The translations under genes were made by a program, and so were the position numbers. From an uncultured Clostridium sp. (GTDB lineage Bacteria > Bacillota > Clostridia > Lachnospirales > Lachnospiraceae), in contig CANRXD010000153.1 of the NCBI GenBank assembly GCA_947643685.1, positions 1-5,091 of the forward strand: a stretch of DNA of 5,091 nucleotides. Direction: 5' to 3'. Below, piece after piece: positions 1-5,091 of this stretch. The notes under the pieces are model-generated. The model was not told where the DNA came from. It was given only the letters and a program-made list of their open reading frames with translations, and did not search any database. Numbering within the stretch: position 1 is the first letter of the stretch; every line of letters starts with the position of its first letter.

Positions 1-1
1 A

Positions 2-217
2 ATTGCAGAGCTTTCCGCATCCACAACACAGGAAGCCAAGAATGAAGCATTAAAGAAGCTTCAGGCTCTTGAGCAGGAAAAGGTTTATAAGGTTCCGGTA
101 TTTACTGTTGGCAACTATGTATTTGTCAGCAATAATGTTTCCGTTCCGTCCGGTGTTGAATTCTGCAACCCGCTGTACATGTGCGATATTAACTATGCGA
201 ATTGGGAAATCAAATAG
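2..217 (+). CDS. C-terminal end of ABC transporter solute-binding protein (SBP_bac_5 type), partial
   Basis: An open frame enters from the left edge and ends at TAG 215-217, giving the last 71 residues of a protein whose start lies outside the window. A charged helix (around QEAKNEALKKLQALEQEK) leads into a hydrophobic strand stretch (KVPVFTVGNYVFVSNN) and ends in CNPLYMCDINYANWEIK. This is the usual end of family-5 extracellular solute-binding proteins: a last helix, the 'yiPl' strand, then a short tail with Trp. The gene lies directly upstream of Dpp-type permeases and ATPases, the normal position for the binding lipoprotein of such an importer. The mature protein would sit on the outer face of the membrane and deliver solute to DppB/DppC. 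Lipobox and binding pocket are not in the window, so the substrate cannot be read from it. The family call rests on the tail plus context. Confidence 0.8.
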   Translation: MAELSASTTQEAKNEALKKLQALEQEKVYKVPVFTVGNYVFVSNNVSVPSGVEFCNPLYMCDINYANWEIK

Positions 218-264
218 GAATCCATTGAAAATCACCTATGCAGAGGGATTTTTATAACAGTTCA

Positions 265-310
265 GAGGGTATCTGGACCGTTACAGAATTTTGGGATTCC
301 ACGTACCCTC
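265..310 (+). repeat. Inverted repeat / possible stem-loop in the leader between binding protein and dppB
   Basis: GAGGGTA (265-271) is exactly complementary to TACCCTC (304-310). Inside it, TGGA (274-277) can pair with TCCA (298-301), so an RNA stem of 7 + 4 bp with an internal loop is possible. An A-run (311-315) follows rather than a T-run, so it is not a classic terminator. It is the first of a series of inverted repeats in this leader. Its function is unknown; transcript protection or partial readthrough control are the usual explanations at this position. Confidence 0.45.
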
Positions 311-317
311 AAAAAGC

Positions 318-339
318 CGCCTGCAAGTGAAAGCAGGTG
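318..339 (+). repeat. Short stem-loop in the leader
   Basis: CGCCTGC (318-324) pairs with GCAGGTG (333-339): six Watson-Crick pairs and one G-T wobble around the 8-base loop AAGTGAAA. It lies four bases before the larger stem that follows, so the two could stack in the RNA. There is no T-run after it, so it is not a terminator alone. A catabolite-control (cre) site was considered over this stretch, but too many consensus positions fail. Confidence 0.4.
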
Positions 340-342
340 CGT

Positions 343-386
343 GAGAAGGGAGAGACGAAAGCCGAACCCTGCGTCTCTCCCTTCTT
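343..386 (+). terminator. Strong stem-loop between binding protein and permease genes; probable partial terminator or mRNA-stabilising hairpin
   Basis: AGAAGGGAGAGACG (344-357) is perfectly complementary to CGTCTCTCCCTTCT (372-385), a 14-bp stem around a 14-base loop, and G-T wobbles at 343/386, 342/387 and 341/388 can extend it. After the stem comes TTGTATATAGA, which is T-rich but not a clean T-run, so full termination is doubtful. A hairpin here, between a binding-protein gene and its permease genes, typically lets the binding protein be made in excess, by partial termination or by shielding the upstream mRNA from 3' decay. The stem is seen directly; the role is inferred from position. Confidence 0.6.
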
Positions 387-425
387 GTATATAGATATAT
401 GGCAAAAACTAACTGTATGATACCA

Positions 426-447
426 GGGTCAAAATACCTTTTGCCCC
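426..447 (+). promoter_or_regulatory. Small hairpin just upstream of the dppB ribosome site
   Basis: GGG (426-428) plus CAAAA (430-434) can pair with TTTTG (439-443) plus CCC (445-447) around the 4-base loop TACC, with a single T/C mismatch at 429/444. The stem ends 20 bases before the dppB ribosome site AAGGAG (468-473), so it does not mask that site. It could be part of the same structured leader. No ligand-binding class was recognised. Confidence 0.35.
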
Positions 448-480
448 CGACATCCTGTAATTTATTGAAGGAGTGATGAT

Positions 481-1440
481 ATGCTCAAATTCATCCTGAA
501 AAAGCTGGCCATGATGATTCCGATGCTGATTGTAATCAGTCTCGTTGTATTTCTGGGCCTGCGTTCCACCGGGATTGACCCGCTGACCTTTATGGTTCCG
601 CCGGAGGTTCAGTCACAGTCTCCTGAAATCGTGGAACAGCTCCGTGAAGATCTGGGTTTAAATGATCCGCTGCTTGTGCAGTATTTTCGTTGGCTGGGCA
701 ACCTGTTAAAAGGTGACCTGGGGCTTACAAACAAGGGCGAAGACATCGCGGGAATCATTGCGGATCGCCTTCCCTATACATTAGAATTATCTCTCTATGC
801 AATGCTTTTCAGTTCCATTATTGGAATCGGAATCGGCATTATAAGTGCAATCCGGCAAAATGGCATTGTGGACTACATAGGACGTGTTCTGGCAGTGCTT
901 GGCCAGGCAGTTCCACAGTTTTTAGTAGGCATTTTGATGATCTGGATTTTCTCTATTAAAATGGGGATTTTTCCGGCGGCAAACCGCGTAAGTCCAGATG
1001 CCACAAACGCCTTTGCAGATGCATTCATGCATCTGTTCCTCCCTGTAACTACACTGACAATCGGTATGGTTGCGGTTCTTATGAGATATGCCCGGAACAC
1101 CATGCTGGATGTGCTGAACAGCGATTACATTAAAACAGCCCGCTCCAAGGGAATTCCGGAGTGGAAGGTTTACTTGAAGCATGGCTTCCGCAATGCAATG
1201 AAACCGGTTCTTGTTATTTTAATGTTCCGTATTCCGGCGTTGATCGGCGGCTCGGTGGTTATCGAGAGCGTATTTTCTTATCCGGGAATTGGTACATCAA
1301 TGACAAACGCCATCACCAACATGGACTACAATCTGGTACTGGTAATCACTCTGATCATTGCCGCCGTTATGCTGGTTGCTTCCTTCATGGTGGACGTGTT
1401 AAATGCCTTACTGGATCCGCGTGTCCGTTTAGGTGAATAA
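481..1440 (+). CDS. dppB: Dpp/Opp-family ABC transporter permease (DppB type)
   Basis: Integral membrane subunit of the importer; it pairs with DppC to form the channel. The 319-residue length is normal for the family. A first membrane helix (about residues 9-29) is followed by the long external segment usual in DppB/OppB, with the hallmark LREDLGLNDPLLVQYFRWL (54-72) and GDLG (78-81). The BPD_transp_1 core then has about five membrane helices (roughly 100-122, 135-158, 184-203, 242-262, 285-308). The EAA loop that contacts an ATPase is at about 215-239 (DYIKTARSKG...HGFRNA). Family motifs ESVFSYPGIG (262-271) and the C-terminal LLDPRVR (310-316) are present. ATG 481 is preceded by AAGGAG seven bases upstream, which decides the start. 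The structured leader separates it from the binding-protein gene; dppC follows 18 bases after the stop. The substrate cannot be told from the permease. Confidence 0.95.
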   Translation: MLKFILKKLAMMIPMLIVISLVVFLGLRSTGIDPLTFMVPPEVQSQSPEIVEQLREDLGLNDPLLVQYFRWLGNLLKGDLGLTNKGEDIAGIIADRLPYTLELSLYAMLFSSIIGIGIGIISAIRQNGIVDYIGRVLAVLGQAVPQFLVGILMIWIFSIKMGIFPAANRVSPDATNAFADAFMHLFLPVTTLTIGMVAVLMRYARNTMLDVLNSDYIKTARSKGIPEWKVYLKHGFRNAMKPVLVILMFRIPALIGGSVVIESVFSYPGIGTSMTNAITNMDYNLVLVITLIIAAVMLVASFMVDVLNALLDPRVRLGE

Positions 1441-1444
1441 GAAA

Positions 1445-1450
1445 AGGAGG
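1445..1450 (+). promoter_or_regulatory. Ribosome binding site deciding the GTG start of dppC
   Basis: A perfect AGGAGG lies eight bases before GTG 1459. The next in-frame ATG (1477) lies 26 bases downstream of this site and has no good site of its own, so the GTG is preferred. Confidence 0.85.
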
Positions 1451-1458
1451 AAATTGCT

Positions 1459-2352
1459 GTGAGTAATACGAACTCTATGAGCATCAAAGAACAGAATAAG
1501 AGTGCAGCGTCCTCTTTGATGAAAAAGAATATTCGTAAGTTTTTAAGAAATAAACTGGCCGTATTTGGCCTGGTTGTGATTGTGGTTATCACTGTGGCAT
1601 GTATTGTTGCCGCAGCAACCGGAATTGATTATGGGACTCCCAACCCCACAATCATGAAAACTCCTCCGAACGGAGAGCACATGTTTGGCACGGACACCAT
1701 TGGCCGTGATATGCTGGCCCGTGTCCTTTTCGGCGGCTGCTATTCCATTTTCATCGGCGTTTTCTGTGCTGTTATGTCCAGCGCCCTCGGGGCTGTCCTT
1801 GGAGCCGTTTCCGGTTATTTCGGCGGCAAGGTTGACATGTGCATCGTTCGTGTATCCGAATTGTTTCAGGCATTCCCTCAGCTGGTCCTGGTTATGATGC
1901 TGGTTGCAATCCTGGGGACCCGGAGCATGGGAAATATGCTGTTCGTATTCGTAATTACCGGATGGATGACCACCTTCCGTATGGTGCGAAATGAATTCAT
2001 GAGTTTAAAGGGCGAAACATACGTAAAAGTCTGTGAGGCATTTGGCATGTCCAAGTCCAATGTTATGTTCAAACAGATTCTCCCGAATGTTATGACACCC
2101 ATTATCGTTTCTACCACAACCAATGTTGCATATTTTATTCTTCAGGAAGCTTCCTTAAGCTTCATCGGACTTGGTGTGGCAGATTCCACTCCTACCTGGG
2201 GAAATATCTTAAATGCTGCCAAGAGTATTCAGGTTGTACAGAATCAGTGGTGGATTTGGGTATTCCCGGGCGCGGCCATCAGCTTGTTTGTTCTGGCCAT
2301 TAACTTCTTTGGTGATGGTCTTCGCGACGTGCTGGATGCAAAACAGCAGTAA
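1459..2352 (+). CDS. dppC: Dpp/Opp-family ABC transporter permease (DppC type)
   Basis: Second channel subunit, 297 residues, usual for DppC/OppC. The N-terminal cytoplasmic arm and first helix (about 33-53, the OppC_N segment) are followed by the family motif FGTDTIGRDMLARVLFG (76-92). The transport core has about five further helices and an EAA loop at about 187-211 (TYVKVCEAFGMSKS...LPNV). Later motifs are ASLSFIGLG (231-239), PTWGNIL (245-251) and GDGLRDVLD (285-293), all typical of this subunit. The start is GTG, chosen because AGGAGG stands eight bases upstream. It lies 18 bases after dppB and 15 bases before dppD, so it is co-transcribed and probably translationally coupled. Nothing looks broken. 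It is expected to form a heterodimer with DppB at the membrane and to bind one of the two ATPases. Confidence 0.95.
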   Translation: MSNTNSMSIKEQNKSAASSLMKKNIRKFLRNKLAVFGLVVIVVITVACIVAAATGIDYGTPNPTIMKTPPNGEHMFGTDTIGRDMLARVLFGGCYSIFIGVFCAVMSSALGAVLGAVSGYFGGKVDMCIVRVSELFQAFPQLVLVMMLVAILGTRSMGNMLFVFVITGWMTTFRMVRNEFMSLKGETYVKVCEAFGMSKSNVMFKQILPNVMTPIIVSTTTNVAYFILQEASLSFIGLGVADSTPTWGNILNAAKSIQVVQNQWWIWVFPGAAISLFVLAINFFGDGLRDVLDAKQQ

Positions 2353-2367
2353 AGGGGGACAGATAAT

Positions 2368-3249
2368 ATGGGTAAGAACTTTGACAGCAAAGAAATTATT
2401 TTAAATGTAGAAAACCTGAATACCACCTTTGTTTCAGACCAGAAAAAAATCCGCATCGTAAAAAACGTTTCCTTTCAGCTAAAACGCGGCAAGGCTCTGG
2501 CAGTGGTAGGTGAATCCGGATGCGGTAAGAGTGTGACCATGAACTCCATCATGCGTTTTCTGGGACGCAACGCCATCATTCAGGCGGACAGTATCCAGTA
2601 TAATGCGCTTCGTGATGGTAAGGTAACAGAATATCATATCGAAAAGATAGATAAACCCCATGGACCGGAGATGAGAGCGCTCCGCGGGCCGGAGATGTCC
2701 ATGGTATTCCAGGATCCCATGTCCAGTTTAAATCCCGTTTATAAAGTGGGGGATCAGGTTGCGGAGGGGCTTTTGCAGCACAACAAGGGTATGACAAAAG
2801 CTCAGGCAAGGGAAAAGGTTCTGGAAATGTTCAGAAAGCTTGGTATTCCGGATCCGGAAGAGCGGATTGACTGCTACCCCCACCAGTTTTCAGGTGGTAT
2901 GAAGCAGCGTGTTGTGATCGCAATTGCGATGATCTGTAATCCGGAGCTGATTATCTGTGATGAGCCCACAACGGCTCTGGATGTGACCATTCAGGCCCAG
3001 ATTATGGAGCTCTTAAAGGATATGCAGGTGAAGGACGGAAAGAGCATTATTCTTATTACACATAACATGGGCCTTGTGGCTGAGATGGCGGATGAAGTTT
3101 GCGTCATGTACATGGGACGCGTGGTTGAGTTTGGTTCTCTGGAAGATGTATTTGACCATACCAGTCATCCTTATACCCAGGCGCTCTTACGCAGTGTTCC
3201 GGTTCTTGGCCTGGCTGACGGACAGAAGCTTGAGACGATTCCCGGCTGA
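2368..3249 (+). CDS. dppD: Dpp/Opp-family ABC transporter ATPase (DppD type), C-terminally truncated by a frameshift
   Basis: ATP-hydrolysing subunit on the cytoplasmic side. The nucleotide-binding domain is complete: Walker A GESGCGKS (48-55), Q-loop FQDP (114-117), signature FSGGMKQR (174-181), Walker B LIICDEP (194-200) with catalytic Glu199, D-loop TALD, and switch His232 (THNMGL). The protein ends after LETIPG at residue 293, whereas DppD/OppD proteins usually run to about 320-340 with a cysteine-bearing C-terminal domain (oligo_HPY). That domain is present downstream in another frame (3248-3418), so this is a truncated product of a formerly longer gene. The region between Walker A and the Q-loop carries extra residues ([14 protein letters not shown]) compared with the usual short turn. 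The ribosome site is the unusual AAGGGGG (2352-2358), nine bases before ATG 2368, overlapping the dppC stop. With the ATPase core intact, partial function is possible; whether the importer works is unknown. Confidence 0.88.
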   Translation: MGKNFDSKEIILNVENLNTTFVSDQKKIRIVKNVSFQLKRGKALAVVGESGCGKSVTMNSIMRFLGRNAIIQADSIQYNALRDGKVTEYHIEKIDKPHGPEMRALRGPEMSMVFQDPMSSLNPVYKVGDQVAEGLLQHNKGMTKAQAREKVLEMFRKLGIPDPEERIDCYPHQFSGGMKQRVVIAIAMICNPELIICDEPTTALDVTIQAQIMELLKDMQVKDGKSIILITHNMGLVAEMADEVCVMYMGRVVEFGSLEDVFDHTSHPYTQALLRSVPVLGLADGQKLETIPG

Positions 3250-3418
3250 TCTTAAGGGAGGCTGTGAGTTTGCCGACCGCTGTCCATTTGCCGAGGATAA
3301 GTGCCGTGCCAAAGATATTCCGATGTTTGAATTGTCACCCGGTCATCGGGTACGCTGTTTAAAATACAGCAGTTTCCCGCTTGCTGAGGGCGAACCAGCC
3401 GCTGCGGAGGTGAAGTAA
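3248..3418 (+). pseudogene. Out-of-frame remnant of the dppD C-terminal cysteine domain
   Basis: Shifted by +1 from the dppD frame, this stretch reads [19 protein letters not shown], then ELSPGHRVRCLKY, and ends at TAA 3416-3418. That is the standard C-terminal domain of DppD/OppD ATPases, with four cysteines spaced C-x5-C-x6-C-x17-C; the intact DppF next door has C-x5-C-x6-C-x19-C. In mycobacterial OppD, cysteines of this domain are reported to hold a [4Fe-4S] cluster. The first in-frame ATG of the remnant (3323) lies after the third cysteine and lacks a ribosome site, so separate translation of the domain is unlikely. In DppF (and E. coli DppD) about ten residues lie between the 'PG/EG' and 'GC' marks; here 13 bases remain instead of about 30, pointing to loss of about 17 bases. 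Its 3' end carries the dppF ribosome site. Confidence 0.85.
3406..3410 (+). promoter_or_regulatory. Ribosome binding site of dppF inside the dppD remnant
   Basis: GGAGG lies nine bases before ATG 3420 and within the last codons of the original dppD frame. In an intact gene, ribosomes ending at TAA 3416-3418 would re-start one base later on dppF. With the present early stop at 3247 they leave about 170 bases upstream, so this coupling may be lost. Confidence 0.7.
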
Positions 3419-3419
3419 T

Positions 3420-4472
3420 ATGAATGAAAATAAAGAGATCATCTTTAAAATACAGAATCTGCGTACCTGGTTTCCCATTACCAAGGGTGCATTTAAAAAA
3501 GTAGTTGGCCATGTAAAGGCTGTGGATGACGTAAGCCTCGACGTTTACAAGGGTGAAACCCTTGGTATTGTAGGTGAGTCCGGATGTGGAAAATCCACAT
3601 TCGGAAAAACTGTGATGATGCTTGAGAGAGCCACAGGCGGCCAGGTGCTTTTCAATTATGACGGCGAGTTCCGTGACATTACCAAATTTAATAAGCAGGA
3701 AATGTTTGATTTCCGCAAAAAAGTGCAGATGGTATTTCAGGATCCCTACTCGGCTCTGAATCCGCAGAAGAAAATTTATACATCCTTTGAGGAACCGTTA
3801 AAGGTTCATGGAATGCATGATCAGAGTGAACGCGAATCACGGATGCAGGAAGTTCTTAAGATGGTAAACATCCAGCCGGATTATCTGATGCGTTATCCTC
3901 ATGAGTTTTCAGGCGGTCAGCGCCAGCGTCTCTGTATTGCAAGGGCACTGGAGGTTATGCCGGAAGTGCTGATCTGCGATGAGCCTGTATCTGCTCTGGA
4001 TGTTTCTATTCAGGCCCAGGTTTTAAATCTGATGAAGGACATCCAGAAAGATTTAAACCTGACTTATCTGTTCATTGCCCATGACTTAAGTGTGGTACAA
4101 TACATGTCTGACCGTATTGTGGTTATGTATCTTGGAAAAATCGTGGAGGTTGCCGATTCCCGTGCTCTGTATGATGAACCGCTTCATCCATATACAAAGG
4201 CTTTATTATCGGCAATTCCGGTTCCGGATATCCATAATACCAAGAAGCGTCAGGTATTGGAGGGAGAGGTTCCAAGCCCCATCCATAAACCGTCAGGCTG
4301 TGCATTCCACAACCGTTGTCCGCACTGCATGGAAATCTGTAAGCAGCAGGATCCGGCTTTAGCGGTTCAGAATATGGAAAACGGCCATATGGTAGCCTGT
4401 CATTTATATGCAGAACAGCAGAGGAAAGTGCAGGAAGCACAGACAGGAAAGGCGGCACAGAGCGAAAAGTAA
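3420..4472 (+). CDS. dppF: Dpp/Opp-family ABC transporter ATPase (DppF type), intact
   Basis: Second ATPase subunit, 350 residues, slightly long for the family because of a charged tail (AEQQRKVQEAQTGKAAQSEK). Motifs in order: Walker A GESGCGKS (52-59), Q-loop FQDP (107-110), signature FSGGQRQR (163-170), Walker B VLICDEP (183-189) with catalytic Glu188, D-loop SALD, and switch His221 (AHDLSVV). The C-terminal domain is complete: EGEVPSPIHKPSGC leads into cysteines 294, 300, 307 and 327 (C-x5-C-x6-C-x19-C), the pattern linked to an iron-sulfur cluster in some OppD proteins; an extra Cys303 sits between them. The N-terminal WFPITKGAFKKVVGHVKAVDDVS is typical of DppF/OppF, with its insertion before the 'AVDDVS' strand. 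It is expected to dimerise with DppD on the inner face of DppB/DppC. The start is ATG with GGAGG nine bases before. The next gene follows after 28 bases. Confidence 0.95.
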   Translation: MNENKEIIFKIQNLRTWFPITKGAFKKVVGHVKAVDDVSLDVYKGETLGIVGESGCGKSTFGKTVMMLERATGGQVLFNYDGEFRDITKFNKQEMFDFRKKVQMVFQDPYSALNPQKKIYTSFEEPLKVHGMHDQSERESRMQEVLKMVNIQPDYLMRYPHEFSGGQRQRLCIARALEVMPEVLICDEPVSALDVSIQAQVLNLMKDIQKDLNLTYLFIAHDLSVVQYMSDRIVVMYLGKIVEVADSRALYDEPLHPYTKALLSAIPVPDIHNTKKRQVLEGEVPSPIHKPSGCAFHNRCPHCMEICKQQDPALAVQNMENGHMVACHLYAEQQRKVQEAQTGKAAQSEK

Positions 4473-4500
4473 AGGCGGGATTTGACAGGAGGTTTTTACC

Positions 4501-4950
4501 ATGATTTATACAAAGCTTGCACAGCTTGACCGCTATAAGGGAATCAGCGGTCCTATGGACACTGCAATTGACTATCTGGCCGGTGCCGATCTTACGAAAC
4601 TTAAGATGGGCCGGAATGATGTGGATGGCGATCAAGTTTACATAAACCGTTTTGACTATACCACAATGCCGGAAAATGGGGCAGCGTGGGAAGGGCATAA
4701 ATATTATGCCGATATTCATGTGGTACTGGAAGGAGAAGAAAAAATTGGCGTGACCAATGCATCTTCTCTGAAAGCAGGAGCATATGATGAGGCCGGCGAC
4801 TTTATTCCCTATGACGGCCCTGTGGACAGCTGGGTTACCATGCGTCCGGGCGATATCCTTGTGGTATTCCCGGAAGACGTCCATATGGTAAAGGTACAGC
4901 TGCATGGTGCTTCAGATGTTAAGAAGGCTGTTTTCAAAGTGAGGGTATAA
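4501..4950 (+). CDS. YhcH/YjgK/YiaL-family cupin protein, possible sugar (sialic acid) anomerase
   Basis: A 149-residue protein, full length for the YhcH/YjgK/YiaL (DUF386) family of small beta-barrel proteins. Recognisable parts are the N-terminal MIYTKLAQLDRYKGI, the central GHKYYADIHVVLEGEEKIGV (65-84) with His66, Asp71 and His73, the segment around MRPGDILVVFPEDVHMVKV (114-132) with His128, and the ending KKAVFKVRV. Glu64 and the histidines are candidate metal ligands, as in other family members. E. coli YhcH (NanQ) speeds the anomer change of N-acetylneuraminate and is encoded with sialic-acid genes; other members act with different sugars, so the substrate here is not fixed by sequence. 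ATG 4501 has AGGAGG (4487-4492) eight bases before. It is the last gene of the transporter operon, 28 bases after dppF, with a hairpin just after the stop. That context suggests processing of the imported sugar. Family call firm; function inferred. Confidence 0.9.
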   Translation: MIYTKLAQLDRYKGISGPMDTAIDYLAGADLTKLKMGRNDVDGDQVYINRFDYTTMPENGAAWEGHKYYADIHVVLEGEEKIGVTNASSLKAGAYDEAGDFIPYDGPVDSWVTMRPGDILVVFPEDVHMVKVQLHGASDVKKAVFKVRV

Positions 4951-4958
4951 GCTTTTAG

Positions 4959-4987
4959 AAGGTCCGCGGCTTCCTGCCGCGGACCTT
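4959..4987 (+). terminator. Strong GC-rich hairpin ending the operon
   Basis: AAGGTCCGCGGC (4959-4970) pairs perfectly with GCCGCGGACCTT (4976-4987), a 12-bp stem around the 5-base loop TTCCT, starting eight bases after the stop of the YhcH-type gene. Only three T residues (4986-4988) follow the GC part of the stem before CGGC, so the T-run is short. Position and stem strength make it the likely end of the operon, though efficiency cannot be judged. On the minus strand no T-run follows, so two-way use is less likely. Confidence 0.7.
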
Positions 4988-5091
4988 TCGGCAGAGTAAC
5001 CGTTCAGCCTCGCATGTGAATGGTAGCCGTTCTGGGTGTGTTCTCATTCTGAGCATGTGCCAGGCGCTGTTAAGGAGCGTTGTCTTTTTCC
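4988..5091. other. Region downstream of the operon with no recognised gene
   Basis: After the hairpin the remaining 104 bases show no convincing coding region on either strand and no tRNA-like fold. The word GCATGTG occurs twice (5012-5018 and 5053-5059), and a weak stem (CGCT 5065-5068 with AGCG 5076-5079) precedes TTTTT at 5085-5089. AAGGAG at 5072-5077 could be a ribosome site, but no well-placed start follows before the edge. The content cannot be settled from this window. Confidence 0.3.

Noticed and set aside
219..254. AATCC (219-223) and GGATT (246-250) followed by TTTTA as a terminator directly after the binding-protein gene
   Set aside because: The stem is only five, mostly weak, pairs with a 22-base loop; it could arise by chance and is far weaker than the stem at 344-385.
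328..341. TGAAAGCAGGTGCG as a catabolite-control (cre) site
   Set aside because: Four of the fixed or restricted consensus positions fail, and the stretch is better explained as loop and 3' arm of the 318-339 stem.
416..421. TATGAT resembling a -10 promoter element upstream of dppB
   Set aside because: No acceptable -35 hexamer lies 16-19 bases upstream, and the implied transcript would start inside the 426-447 hairpin. A secondary promoter cannot be excluded but is not supported.
3264..3359. AAGGGAGG (3254-3261) just downstream of the dppD stop as a ribosome site for a separate small protein
   Set aside because: The nearby GTG 3264 is only two bases from the site and in the third frame, giving a meaningless 31-residue peptide. 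The purine run is explained by the Lys-Gly-Gly codons of the remnant.
4123..4905. Long open frame on the minus strand (260 codons) opposite the end of dppF and the YhcH-type gene
   Set aside because: It lies antisense to two clearly recognised genes and crosses their boundary, the translation is rich in Cys, His and Pro with no known domain, and no ribosome site was seen. It is a by-product of the codon use of the real genes.
5006..5073. Minus-strand frame reading QRLAHAQNENTPRTATIHMRG then a stop, as the end of a convergent gene
   Set aside because: A stop in the same frame lies immediately upstream of this peptide within the window, so it cannot be the end of a gene entering from the right edge unless that gene is broken; no family was recognised.
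1..5091. CRISPR array, tRNA/rRNA gene, insertion sequence, attachment site or phage genes
   Set aside because: No regularly spaced repeats, no cloverleaf or rRNA-like stretch, no transposase or integrase motif, and no terminal repeats were found; the window is filled by one transporter operon.

Overview
The window is a segment of a plus-strand operon for an ABC importer of the dipeptide/oligopeptide (Dpp/Opp) family, ending in a small YhcH-family cupin gene. Moderate G+C, strong AGGAGG-type ribosome sites, tight gene spacing and protein style suggest a Gram-positive anaerobe of the Clostridia, most likely Lachnospiraceae-like. That assignment is inferred from style, not from a marker gene.

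Layout: 2-217 is the last 71 codons of a solute-binding lipoprotein of the family-5 type. A 263-base leader (218-480) follows, with no gene but at least three inverted repeats; the best is a 14-bp perfect stem at 344-385. Then come two permeases, dppB (481-1440) and dppC (1459-2352, GTG start), and two ATPases, dppD (2368-3249) and dppF (3420-4472). Last is a YhcH/YjgK/YiaL-family gene (4501-4950), closed by a strong GC-rich hairpin (4959-4987). The final ~100 bases hold nothing I can name.

How the genes work together: the binding protein captures solute outside the cell, DppB and DppC form the membrane channel, and DppD and DppF form the ATPase pair. The YhcH-type protein belongs to a family whose E. 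coli members act on sugar anomers, notably sialic acid. Its place at the end of the operon suggests that this 'peptide' transporter may import a sugar such as sialic acid, as the Dpp-like SatABCD transporter of Haemophilus ducreyi does. The substrate is a hypothesis only.

The most notable feature is in dppD. The reading frame stops at 3247-3249, just after the ATPase domain. The missing C-terminal cysteine domain (C-x5-C-x6-C-x17-C) is still recognisable immediately downstream in another frame. Spacing against family members fits a deletion of about 17 bases. The window therefore encodes one ATPase with its cysteine (probable Fe-S) domain (DppF) and one that has lost it (DppD), unless the break is an assembly error or is bypassed by recoding.
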